In this document: piece after piece, positions 8,386 through 16,509 of the stretch
How the letters are laid out: each line of letters opens with the position of its first letter
Numbering within the stretch: position 1 is the first letter of the stretch
Assembly: GCA_035315065.1 (NCBI GenBank)
Contig: DATFYM010000147.1
Coordinates: 1-20,656, forward strand
Reading direction: 5' to 3'
DNA from: DATFYM01 sp035315065
GTDB taxonomy: Bacteria; Acidobacteriota; Terriglobia; UBA7540
Length of the DNA: 20,656 nt
Translations under genes and position numbers: made by a program
The notes under the pieces: generated by a model
Database searches by the model: none
What the model saw: only the letters and a program-made list of their open reading frames with translations
Told to the model about the DNA's origin: nothing

Positions 8386-8478
8386 GAAGCAAGAAGCCAG
8401 AAGCAAGAAGCCGGGGGCCCTTCCTTGATTATTCCTGCTTCCTATTCTTGCTTCTTCTTGCTTCTTGCTCCTTGCTTC
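8386..8478. repeat. Inverted pair of GAAGCAA-type heptamer arrays
   Basis: Four abutting heptamers GAAGCAA, GAAGCCA, GAAGCAA and GAAGCCG lie at 8386-8413. The complementary TTGCTTC-type words run from about 8437 to 8478, so the two arms can pair into a long imperfect hairpin with a loop of about 25 nt. It fills the gap between two minus-strand genes and begins three bases after the stop of the large Asp-box protein, so it might act as a transcription end or mRNA-stabilising structure. Confidence 0.75.
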
Positions 8479-8480
8479 AG

Positions 8481-11400
8481 CTATTCCTCCTCGTGCTTCA
8501 CCGCCAGGATCAGCACGGCACCGAGCTTGGCCTTGTGCATCGACTCGTTGAGCGCCGGGACGTCCTTCGACATGACTTCCCGCCACTTGGCGAGCGGCTC
8601 GTCGAGTTGCCGGCTCAGGTCGTCGAGCACTTCATACGACTGGCGCGTCGGAGCGGTATCGGCACTCTGGACGGTGCCGCCGAGGCCCATGAGCTTGTCG
8701 TTCAGCTTGATCGGATAATTGAGCGCGTCCTCACCCGACTTCGTCTTGGTCTGGATGAGCGCTTCCTCGATCTCCGTGATCTTCTTGTCGATGGCCTTTG
8801 TAGCCTCGACGATTGGCTTAGCGCCGGGATCATCGCCCAGCCGCTTGCGCAGGTCGGCCAGCTCCGCGCGCAGATCGCGGATCTGCTTCACGGCATCGTG
8901 GTCGGCGGAGACCTTCTCGTTGATCCTGGTCATCAGCTCGAACTGCTTCTCGAGATCGGCCGGCGACGTCTTGATGCGCGGGTCGAGCTTCACTTCGAAC
9001 GGCTCGGTCAGCGTCTTGCCGAACGCGCTGAGCCTCACTTGATACGTCCCGGGCAGTGCCAGTGCACCTTCCGGGAAGCCGCCCCAACCGATGGCATGGA
9101 TATCGGTCGGCTTCTGATAGTGCAGGTCCCACACGAAACGGTTCAGCCCGGCTTTGGCCGGTAGCTGTTCGCCGGGCAGCTCGAAGCCGAACTCGGCGGC
9201 CAACTCCGCCAGCCCCCCGCCTTCCGGGGCCTTGGGCTTGCTCGAAAGCTTGCGCACCACTTTGCCCTTGCTATCCAGGATTTCCAGCGTCACTTCCTGA
9301 CCTTTCTTTTCCTTGTCGTCCCGGGAGGCACTCTTCGCCTTGTCGCCGCTGCCCGATTGATCTGCGCCCTTCTCTTTGCCTTCACCCTTCGCCGTCTCGT
9401 CGACCCCTGACTTCAGGTAATAGTCGATCACGGCGCCGGAAGGCGGGTTGGCGCCGATCGCGCCGCGCGGCCGGAAGAAGCCGCCGCCACGCTGCCGGTA
9501 AGCCAACGCGGGCTTGTAGAGATAAGCGTCGCTCGACTCAATCTGATCGCTGAATTGCCGAATTGGCTCGATATCATCGAGGATCCAGAAGGCGCGGCCG
9601 TGCGTGGCCACGATGAGATCGTCGCCGTGCACCGTGAGATCGTGCACCGGACTGACGGGCAAGTCGAGTTGCAGCGAACGCCAGTGACCGCCGTCGTCCC
9701 ACGACACCCAAACGCCGGTCTCGGTGCCCGCGAACAGCAGGCCCTTGTGCTTGGGGTCCTCACGCACCGCGTGGACGTAGTCGGCGATGCCGTTAGTGAT
9801 CTTGCTCCACGTCTTGCCGTAATCGCTGGTTTTGTAGATGTAGGGCTGGCGATCGTCGAGCTTGTGGCGATCGACGGCCACGTATGCCGAGCCTGCGGCG
9901 TGGGGCGAAGGATCGATCAGGCTGATCATGCTCCACTCGGGCAGGTCCTTGGGCGTGACGTTATCCCAGTGCTGGCCGCCGTCGCGCGTCAAATGAATCA
10001 GGCCGTCGTCGGAGCCCGCCCAGATAAGGTTCTTCTCCACCGGCGACTCGGCGATGGCGAAGATCGTGTCGTAGTACTCGACGCTGGTATTATCCTTGGT
10101 GATGGGCCCGCCCGCCGATTGCTGCTTCGACTTATCGTTGCGCGTCAAATCGGGGCTGATAATGGTCCAGCTTGCGCCGCCGTCGGTCGACTTGAAGAGA
10201 ACGTTAGCCCCGAAGTAGAGCGTGTTCGGATCGTGCGGCGAGAGCGCAATCGGCGCGGTCCACTGGAACCGGTACTTCAGGTCCGCAGCGCCCGAGCCCA
10301 TGGGATTGTCGGGCCACGGATTGATGTCCTGCTCCTGGCCGTTCTCGTGGTTGTAGCGAGTGATGAGGCCATCGTAGGACCCGGCGTAGACGATGTTGGG
10401 GTCAGGCGGGTAGGGCAGGACGAATCCGCTCTCGCCGCCGCCCACGTCGTACCAATCCTTGGGACCGATGGCCCCGTTGTCGCTGCTGGAGGCGATGGCG
10501 ACGGTGGAGTTGTCCTGCTGCGCGCCGTAGACGTAGTAGCGGAAGCGATTGTCGGTGGCCACGTGGTAGAACTGCGCCGTGGGCTGATTGTCGAGCGTGG
10601 TCCACGTCTGGCCGCCGTCGGTAGAGATGGTGGCGCCGCCATCGTTGCCTTCGATCATGCGGTCGGGGTTGGCCGGATCGATCCAGAAGCCGTGGCAATC
10701 ACCGTGCGGGGTGCGCAGCGGCTTGAAGGTGTGCCCGCCGTCGATGGAGCGATTGGTTCCGGTATTGAGCTCGTAGACGGTGTCGACGTTCTTCGGGTCC
10801 GCGAACACATGAGTGAAGTACCAGGCGCGCTGCGTGAAGCGATGGTCGCCGTTCACCATCGACCAGTGTTCGCCGCCGTCGTTCGAGACGTAGAGGCCGC
10901 CGTGTTCGGCTTCGATCTGCGCATAGACGCGGTTCGGATCGCCGCCCGCCACCGCCACGCCGATCCGGCCCATCACTCCCTTCGGCAGACCGTTGCCTTC
11001 GAGGTGCTTCCAGGTGACACCGTCATCCGTCGACTTGTAGAGCCCGCTGCCCGGCCCGCCAGAGGTGAGGCCCCAGGGCGTGCGGTTAGCTTCCCATAGC
11101 GCCGCAAACATGATGTGCGGATTCGACGGCGCAAACGTGATATCGATGGCGCCGGTTTTGTCGTCTTTGTAAAGCACCTTCTGCCACGTCTTGCCGCCAT
11201 CGGCGGAACGGAAGACGCCGCGCCCCGAGTTGGGTCCGTAGGCGTGGCCGAGAGCGGCCACAAACACGAGGTCAGGATTCGTGGGATGAACGGCGATCCT
11301 GCCAATGTGCAGCGTGTCTTTGAGACCGACGTTGGACCAGGTCTTGCCCGCGTCGGTCGACTTGTAGACGCCGTCGCCGTAAGAAATGTCGCCGCGGATG

Positions 11401-11780
11401 CACGCCTCGCCCGTTCCCACGTAGATCACGTTCGGATCGGATGGAGCGACGGCAATGGCTCCGATGGAAGCGATCGGTTGCTTGTCAAAGATCGGCTCCC
11501 AACTGACGCCGCCGTTGGTCGTTTTCCAGACGCCGCCCGCCACCGCGCCGAAGTAGTAGGTGTTGGGCTCGCCGGAAACGCCCGTCACCGCCAGCACGCG
11601 CCCGCCGCGAAACGGCCCGATCAGCCGCCACTTCAGCGCCTTGAACGGCTTGTCCTTGGGGTTGCCTTGGTCGCTCTCGTCGGCCTGCTGCGCGAGGAAG
11701 CTTCGACCTGACCACAGCGCGGCCATTGCCACCATCAGAACGGCGATCCTGCCCAATCGCACTTGTCTCATTTTTCCCAT
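8481..11780 (-). CDS. Large secreted Asp-box (BNR/VPS10-like) repeat protein
   Basis: The 1099-residue protein starts at ATG 11780, preceded by GGGAGG six bases upstream. Residues 1 to about 31 form a signal peptide: RLGR, an apolar core IAVLMVAMAALW, then SFLAQQ. From residue 50 to about 780 the chain is a beta-propeller with about eleven Asp boxes (S-x-D-x-G-x-T-W), such as KTTNGGVSW, KSTDAGKTW, RSADGGKTW, ISTDGGQTW and KTSDYGKTW. A Lys/Glu/Gly-rich linker, an Ig-like segment around LNRFVWDLHY and a charged coiled-coil C-terminus follow. Such proteins are often annotated as glycosyl hydrolases or sortilin-like, but no catalytic residues can be pointed to, and a binding or scaffolding role outside the cytoplasm is as likely. 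Numerous paralogues of this type are usual in Acidobacteriota. The frame is intact throughout. Confidence 0.9.
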   Translation of the reverse strand: MGKMRQVRLGRIAVLMVAMAALWSGRSFLAQQADESDQGNPKDKPFKALKWRLIGPFRGGRVLAVTGVSGEPNTYYFGAVAGGVWKTTNGGVSWEPIFDKQPIASIGAIAVAPSDPNVIYVGTGEACIRGDISYGDGVYKSTDAGKTWSNVGLKDTLHIGRIAVHPTNPDLVFVAALGHAYGPNSGRGVFRSADGGKTWQKVLYKDDKTGAIDITFAPSNPHIMFAALWEANRTPWGLTSGGPGSGLYKSTDDGVTWKHLEGNGLPKGVMGRIGVAVAGGDPNRVYAQIEAEHGGLYVSNDGGEHWSMVNGDHRFTQRAWYFTHVFADPKNVDTVYELNTGTNRSIDGGHTFKPLRTPHGDCHGFWIDPANPDRMIEGNDGGATISTDGGQTWTTLDNQPTAQFYHVATDNRFRYYVYGAQQDNSTVAIASSSDNGAIGPKDWYDVGGGESGFVLPYPPDPNIVYAGSYDGLITRYNHENGQEQDINPWPDNPMGSGAADLKYRFQWTAPIALSPHDPNTLYFGANVLFKSTDGGASWTIISPDLTRNDKSKQQSAGGPITKDNTSVEYYDTIFAIAESPVEKNLIWAGSDDGLIHLTRDGGQHWDNVTPKDLPEWSMISLIDPSPHAAGSAYVAVDRHKLDDRQPYIYKTSDYGKTWSKITNGIADYVHAVREDPKHKGLLFAGTETGVWVSWDDGGHWRSLQLDLPVSPVHDLTVHGDDLIVATHGRAFWILDDIEPIRQFSDQIESSDAYLYKPALAYRQRGGGFFRPRGAIGANPPSGAVIDYYLKSGVDETAKGEGKEKGADQSGSGDKAKSASRDDKEKKGQEVTLEILDSKGKVVRKLSSKPKAPEGGGLAELAAEFGFELPGEQLPAKAGLNRFVWDLHYQKPTDIHAIGWGGFPEGALALPGTYQVRLSAFGKTLTEPFEVKLDPRIKTSPADLEKQFELMTRINEKVSADHDAVKQIRDLRAELADLRKRLGDDPGAKPIVEATKAIDKKITEIEEALIQTKTKSGEDALNYPIKLNDKLMGLGGTVQSADTAPTRQSYEVLDDLSRQLDEPLAKWREVMSKDVPALNESMHKAKLGAVLILAVKHEEE

Positions 11781-12040
11781 TGGAGTCCTCCCGACCGGAT
11801 CATTAGAGCAGCTATCTTACTCACCGGACGGGAAAAGGCAAAAGCTTTTTTCGTCGGTCGTTACCGTCCGCACGACCATAGGAGTTAGCTGGGATCATCT
11901 CGTAGAGCCCCCATTTTCTGCCAATATCTGCACGTTTTTGCTGGAAACTGGCTAAATTTGGCGCGATTCTGCACAAAAAGAGGGCCTTAAAACCGGGCGC
12001 GCTTTCAAGTAACGCCTTAGGGCTCGCCGGAGGCACAGTT
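11781..12040. other. Gene-free stretch upstream of the Asp-box gene, with a diverged FYQKR-type repeat
   Basis: Nothing here looks coding. On the minus strand, positions around 11930-11965 hold a sequence that aligns with the one around 12842-12875 at about 26 of 34 positions (CCAAATTT, then CC, then GCAAAAACGTGCAG against CCAAAAGCGTGTAG). The 150-bp array is therefore flanked on both sides by related copies of a second repeat. Confidence 0.5.
11814..11841 (-). promoter_or_regulatory. Possible promoter of the Asp-box protein gene
   Basis: On the minus strand TTGCCT (11841-11836) and TAAGAT (11819-11814) are 16 bp apart, each matching 4 of 6 consensus positions, about 34 bp before the start codon. 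It is a weak match and could be chance. Confidence 0.25.
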
Positions 12041-12574
12041 AGCAAGTCCTTTAGATTAAGCAACCCTTCGCCCGTTCTATTCAGAAATTTGGCCAACAAC
12101 CACCGCGGAATCAATAGATAGGCCTCGCCACGTTTCCGTCGCGCGACAAAACCCGAAGAGGTCACCCGACCGCTCGACGGGAACACCTTTAGTAAGTCCT
12201 TTAGATTGAGCAGGCCTTTGCTTGGTCTCCCCACTCGATTCGCCGACAACCATCGTTGAATCAATAGATTGCCATCATCGCGTTTCGGTCGTCCGACAAA
12301 ACGCAAGAAGGTCACCCGACTGCTCGATGGAAACACCTTTAGTAAGTCCTTTAGATTGAGCAAGCCTTCGGCTGTTGTCCTTCGCAACTTGGCCGACAAC
12401 CCTTGCGGAATCAATAGATAGCCCTCTGCCCGTCTCGGCCGTCCGAAAGAAACAGATAGAGTGGCGTGACGTTCGCCGGAGGCCTGGATAGTAAGTCCTT
12501 TAGAATCAGCTTGCAGTGGCTTCGTCGGCTGATCAACTTGGCGAACAATCGGCGTCGAATCAACAGATTGCCGT
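12041..12574. repeat. 150-bp-period tandem array (four units) with two conserved blocks
   Basis: The block AAGTCCTTTAGA begins at 12044, 12194, 12344 and 12493, spacings of 150, 150 and 149 bp. A second block, CGACAACC with variable bases then GAATCAATAGAT, follows each about 50 bp later (near 12092, 12242, 12392 and 12540). Units one and two also share GGTCACCCGAC, CGCTCGA-like and GAACACCTTT sequence before the next unit. Stretches between the blocks vary freely. The minus strand is open across three units because 150 is divisible by three, giving LLNLKDLLKV-type repeats. Base changes fall at all codon positions, so I read this as a DNA or RNA repeat, not a protein gene. Confidence 0.85.
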
Positions 12575-12591
12575 CCAGAATTAACCGGAGC

Positions 12592-12687
12592 GGCACAGCG
12601 ACACAGAGAAAAAACGAAGATGACATGAAGGTTCCTTTCGTTTCCCAACGTCTGTCATTCTTTTCTGTGGCTCTGTGTCTCTGTGTT
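12592..12687. repeat. Inverted pair of octamer (ACACAGAG-type) repeats
   Basis: CACAGCGACACAGAGAAAA at about 12594-12612 faces TTTTCTGTGGCTCTGTGTCT at about 12661-12680, with CTGTGTT continuing to 12687. Both arms have an 8-bp period, and they can pair across a spacer of about 50 nt. The arrangement parallels the inverted heptamer arrays at 8386-8478. Confidence 0.6.
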
Positions 12688-12850
12688 GGAGGGTCCTTTG
12701 CACGTAGGCCACAACTATTTTGGAGGAAGTGAACGCCGATTACCGGTTGACACGAGCCGCCGGACTTGACACGTTTTAATAAAACAGGTCGCGAAAAAGC
12801 CCTCGTTAACTGCCTCTTCGAGCCCGTTCGCACCCCCTCGCTACACGCTT

Positions 12851-12890
12851 TTGGTAAAAATTGGTAAAATTTGGTACGATTTGGTAGGCC
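12851..12890 (+). repeat. Four 10-bp direct repeats beginning TTGGTA
   Basis: TTGGTAAAAA, TTGGTAAAAT, TTGGTACGAT and TTGGTAGGCC abut at 12851-12890 with an exact 10-bp period, so each copy faces the same side of the helix. This is an iteron-like layout suited to cooperative protein binding, but no replication or regulatory gene lies next to it. Confidence 0.85.
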
Positions 12891-13418
12891 CCAAAACGCC
12901 CGAAAACGGACACTGCCTCCGATAACCCGCTTGTTTGCAACACCCGCTCTCCACCAAAATCGGATATCCATAAGGGAAATTGGCGGTAATTCCCCCTGGT
13001 TAATTTTCTCAGTTCTACCACATCGGTAAGCGTGCGACCCTCGATCGACCCCCAATTGGGCCGGGGTCGTGTTACCGTCATTCGATGCGTCGTACCACGC
13101 AGGGAATGGCCCCGCTCACGGGTCACATTGGGTGGATCGCTCATACAGACTTAGCCTAGCACTATGTTATCTAAAAGTCAAATACTTTTTTAGTTACTTA
13201 AACCTGTCAGCCCATCCCTATGTGCTGATTTTCACTTCGTATCGCGGCGCACCGTTCCCCTTGCTTACGGGTCAGCCGGCGGATGGTGTTCCTCCGCGTG
13301 GTCCTAAGTACCCGCATGTCATCCTGAGCGCTGGCTGTCCAGAGCTGCGGTCTGAGCCCCCCCGCCGCGCTTACTCAGCATTCCGCGGGAACAGACCGAA
13401 GGAGGGCAAAAGGTAGAA
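12891..13418. other. Gene-free stretch between repeat arrays
   Basis: No coding frame here has protein-like composition. About 13140-13215 is AT-rich (TAGTTACTTAAACC). Positions 13261-13290 repeat, with four mismatches, the sequence at 14291-14320. I see nothing else that I can name. Confidence 0.5.
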
Positions 13419-13865
13419 GTTGACTTAGTCATAAAAGTGTTGAAAAATTCAGCATTCCCGCTTTCCGGCTTTCGGTGGCGGGCTGGATTGTTTCGTGGCG
13501 CGCCGGCGTAAAGGCAGCCGGGGCGGCGGGGAGCCGAGCAACCGAGGAAGTCGTGATCTTCGCCCCACGCACTTCCTTTCGGTCGGCGATGATCCACCTT
13601 CCCGGCTCCCCTTACATCGCCACCGCCGGTCTGGGATGAGGTTATTATATGACCATAAAATAACTGTTGATTTAACTATAAAAGTGTGGAAGAATTCAAC
13701 ACCTGCTCGCTTCCCGCGTCCGGCTAGCTGGGCTGGGTGCGGCGTGGGCGTCGGCGTACGGGAAGCTGGGGGGGTGGGGAGCCGAGCAACCAAGGAGGTC
13801 CTGCTCTTTGCCAGAGCCACAGCCCTTCCTCGGTCGGCGATGATCCGCCTTCCCGGCTCCCCTTA
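13419..13865. repeat. Imperfect tandem duplication, 247-bp period, with a foldable core in each copy
   Basis: Copy one starts at 13419 (GTTGACTTAGTCATAAAAGT) and copy two at 13666 (GTTGATTTAACTATAAAAGT), so they abut. Each contains a core of about 86 bp (13528-13612 and 13776-13862) bounded by a perfect 9-bp stem GGGGAGCCG and CGGCTCCCC. Inside lies a second stem: ACCGAGGAAGT with ACTTCC-TT-TCGGT in copy one, and ACCAAGGAGG with CCTTCCTCGGT in copy two. The innermost sequences differ, yet each can form its own hairpin (CGTG with CACG; GCTCT with AGAGC). The parts between cores and starts are diverged. Confidence 0.8.
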
Positions 13866-14060
13866 CGCCGCCGTCGGCGGCCGAACCTTGCTGCGCTCCC
13901 CGCGCGGAATCGGCAATTGCTCCAACCGGGTGTTTATGCGCTGGCGGAAAGAGAATTCCATGAGTTGGAGCTTGGCCCGTAGACGGTGCATACGGGCCCA
14001 GCAGGCCACCGCCCCACCCAGAAATCCTGCCACGAAGAAGACTGCAAACCGAAGGGTCAT
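13863..14060 (-). CDS. Small single-pass membrane protein, 65 residues
   Basis: From ATG 14060, with GGGAG seven bases before it, the protein begins MTLRFAVFFVAGFLGGAVAC, a clear apolar membrane segment. A basic, helical cytoplasmic tail follows: WARMHRLRAKLQLMEFSFRQ, then RINTRLEQLPIPRG. Its last codons and stop run into the conserved core of the second 247-bp repeat copy, which may mean the repeat landed at the gene's end. No family is recognised and no operon partner is visible. A good ribosome binding site and a well-formed membrane segment support it; the short length keeps confidence moderate. Confidence 0.45.
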   Translation of the reverse strand: MTLRFAVFFVAGFLGGAVACWARMHRLRAKLQLMEFSFRQRINTRLEQLPIPRGERSKVRPPTAA

Positions 14061-14310
14061 CCTCCATCTCCCTTTGGCGGCCCCAAGGTTACCAGATTCG
14101 CATACCCCCGAAGGGACCGCAGTGACCAATGTCACATACCAGGGTGACGCCTGGTACACATCGTGGCATCCTCTGAAGTTCACGGCAGTACGCAGCCAAA
14201 TAGTCTGAGGACAGAGTTCTGGTTGGTCCTGACTCCTCCTCCTGAAACCCACGAGGCCCCCGCTGCGACAGCCATGGCGCGCCATTCTGCTTGCTTTCGG
14301 GTCAGCCGCC

Positions 14311-14325
14311 GGATAATGTTTATCC
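14311..14325. promoter_or_regulatory. Operator-like palindrome upstream of the restriction-modification locus
   Basis: GGATAATGTTTATCC is a perfect 6-bp inverted repeat around a 3-bp centre. It stands 17 bp before the ATG of the type ISP remnant, where a repressor could block transcription or translation start. A diverged copy of the surrounding sequence occurs at 13261-13290, with the dyad partly lost. Confidence 0.35.
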
Positions 14326-14342
14326 TGTCTGCTGGCTCAAAG

Positions 14343-14457
14343 ATGAAAAGCGAGCGGCCTCTAAAACCCACCGACTCCGCCATTCGCGCCTCCTACGCGG
14401 AGCTTGAGGCCTACGGCCGCCAGGGAGTGCTTCATGAGGGCGCGGTCAGCTCGGCCA
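14343..14457 (+). pseudogene. N-terminal remnant of a type ISP restriction-modification enzyme
   Basis: From ATG 14343 the frame reads MKSERPLKPTDSAIRASYAE, then LEAYGRQGVLHEGAVSSA. The pattern S-x-x-x-YAEL, a short gap, then HEGAVSSAF-like sequence is how large single-chain type ISP enzymes (nuclease, helicase, methylase and recognition domains in one polypeptide of about 1500-1600 residues) begin. After residue 38 the similarity ends abruptly: the expected FQ and nuclease domain are missing and unrelated codons follow. The type III mod gene starts 83 bp downstream. The family call comes from a short segment recalled from memory and needs a search. The matching C-terminus of the same family 5 kb downstream strengthens it. 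Confidence 0.5.
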
Positions 14458-14539
14458 CGCGACCCAGTCGACGCGTTTCTGATATAGACGATTGTTGGAA
14501 TTCTCGCCCTGACATCGGAGGCGGGGTGCGGAGGGTTTT

Positions 14540-16506
14540 GTGGAGTCAAAGCTGAGACCAGACATTGAGCACGTCACCGGCACGTCTGCTGACTGGCTGG
14601 CGGAACAAACCGGGCGGCTGCGCGAGCTTTTTCCGGAAGCGTTCACGGAGGGCAAGGTCGACTTTGATAAGCTCCGCGCTGCCCTTGGCGAGGAAGTTGA
14701 CTCGCGTCCGGAGCGGTACTCTTTTAGCTGGGCTGGCAAGCGGGATTCGATTCGCCTGCTGCAAACGCCAAGCCGCGCCACGCTTATCCCTTGCCCCGAA
14801 AAGTCCGTGAATTTCGAACACACCGGCAACATCTTTATCGAAGGCGACAACCTCGAGGTTCTAAAGCTGCTTTATAAGTCGTACTTCGGGCGGGTGAAGA
14901 TGATTTACATCGACCCGCCCTACAACACCGGCCACGACTTCATTTACCCGGACAACTTCACCGATCCCCTGGACACCTACCTCAAGCTCACCGGCCAGAA
15001 GGACAGCGACGGGAACCTTCTGGCGAGCAACCCGGAGACGAACGGGCGCTATCATTCTGCGTGGCTCTCGATGATGTACCCCCGCCTCTTTCTGGCCCGC
15101 CAGTTGTTGGACAACGACGGAGTGATTTTCGCCAGTATTGATGACGTAGAGTTGGCAGACCTGATCTTGTTGATGAACGAAGTGTTTGGGGAAGAGAACC
15201 GTGTTGGCATCATTTCGTGGAAGAACGTCACGGACAACAATCCCACCCTAATCAACAAAGACAATGAGTTCATCCTTTGCTACGCTCGAAGCAAAGCTGC
15301 CCTGCCGCAAGCTTGGAAGAGCCTGCATCGGAGGCGAAGGATCTGCTCACCCGGGAATACGATCGGTTACGGACGCTTACCGAAGACCCACGGTACATTG
15401 AGAAGGAAATCAGAGAATTTATCACAGACAACGCTGAAACAGTGGGCAGCCTCGCCAGATATAAGCACGTTGACCTGCAAGGTGTCTACACGGGGTCCGA
15501 AAGTGTCCACAATCCTCGGCCCGGCGGGTACGATTTCGAGGTGATTCACCCGACCACTCACAGGCCGATGCGCAAACCAGCCAACGGGTACCGATTTCCC
15601 GAGGCTACATTCAGGCAGATGGAGGCTGCTGACGAGATTCTGTACGGGGAGGAAGAGAACCGAATTGTAAAGATTAAGAAATATCTCAAGGATTACGAGG
15701 ACAGCCTCCGGAGTGTCGTGGTCATGGATGGACGGCTCGGTGCATACGATCTGAAACGAGTCCTCGGGACCGAAGAGAACGTTTTTCCCAATCCTAAGCC
15801 AGTCGACCTGCTGCTGTCGCTTGTGTCGTTTGCGACCGAGCCAGGTGACCTCGTGCTCGACTTTTTCGCCGGGTCAGGCACGACCGCCGAGGCGGTCCTT
15901 CGACTCAATGATGCCAACGGCGGCGCCCGCACCTTCATCCTTGTTCAATTGCCGGAGCCTTTAGCAGAGGACTCAGTTGGTAAAAGGGCTGGTTTTCGTT
16001 ACATTACAAAGATCGCGGAAGAGCGGATTCGCCGAGTAATCGCGCAGCGACAGAAACCAGATGATCCAACGCTCGCGCCCTCGCCGCCCCGAGCCGAGAT
16101 AGGGCTGCGAGTATTCAGCCTTCGGGAGTCACATTACAGAGTGTGGGCCGGTCCCGAACGTACGGATGACCCCGGAGCCTACGAGCAGCGGATGCAACTG
16201 CACATCGACCCCCTGGTGCCAGGCTGGGAGGCGCAGAGCGTAATTTGGGAAGCGGCGATTAAGGAAGGCTACAGCTTAAGCTCGCGGATTGAGCGTGTTG
16301 GCGGAATCGAATCGAACGCAGTGTATCGGGTGACGGACCCGGAAAAAGGCCAGAGCTTTCGCATCTGTCTGGATGATGCTCTCGACCCTCCGGCGCTAAA
16401 GGCCTTGGCCTTAGGCAAAGACGATCTTTTCATATGCCGTGATAAGGCGCTGGACGACACCTTGGCAGCCAATCTGGCGCTGCAGTGCCGCCTGAAAGTA
16501 CTGTGA
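14540..16506 (+). pseudogene. mod: Type III restriction-modification methyltransferase subunit (Mod), one-base frameshift
   Basis: Mod methylates adenine N6 in the recognition site and guides the Res subunit. The gene starts at GTG 14540, with GGAGGG four bases upstream. DPPY is at residues 125-128 in MIYIDPPYNTGHDFIYPDNF, the usual type III Mod signature. The frame continues to about residue 259 (SKAALPQAW). Around 15300-15335 it shifts: the rest, KDLLTREYDRLRTL onward, is in the neighbouring frame and includes motif I, LDFFAGSGTTAE (DNA 15859-15885). With one base restored the total is 655 residues, a normal Mod length. The shift falls in the recognition-domain region between the motifs, so as read the product lacks its AdoMet site. 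It stops three bases before res. No simple-sequence tract of the phase-variation type lies at the break. Confidence 0.9.
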
Positions 16507-16509
16507 ATC

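Noticed and set aside
9555..11099. Long plus-strand open frame of 514 codons opposite the Asp-box protein
   Set aside because: Antisense shadow: Val/Arg-rich composition with no motif, lying entirely within a conserved gene on the other strand.
12041..12574. CRISPR array
   Set aside because: There are only four units at 150 bp, conserved blocks are split within each unit, and no cas gene is present.
11821..12648. Minus-strand frame with LLNLKDLLKV-type 50-residue repeats as a repeat protein
   Set aside because: The frame stays open because the DNA unit is 150 bp. The fourth unit is out of frame (149-bp step), and substitutions are not biased to third positions.
12747..12773. Two TTGACACG words 19 bp apart as promoter -35 boxes
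   Set aside because: No acceptable -10 hexamer follows either at 16-18 bp, and no gene lies downstream.
13495..14208. Plus-strand frame of 237 codons across the 247-bp duplication
   Set aside because: Its composition is that of GC-rich noncoding DNA, it overlaps foldable repeat cores, and there is no ribosome binding site or domain.
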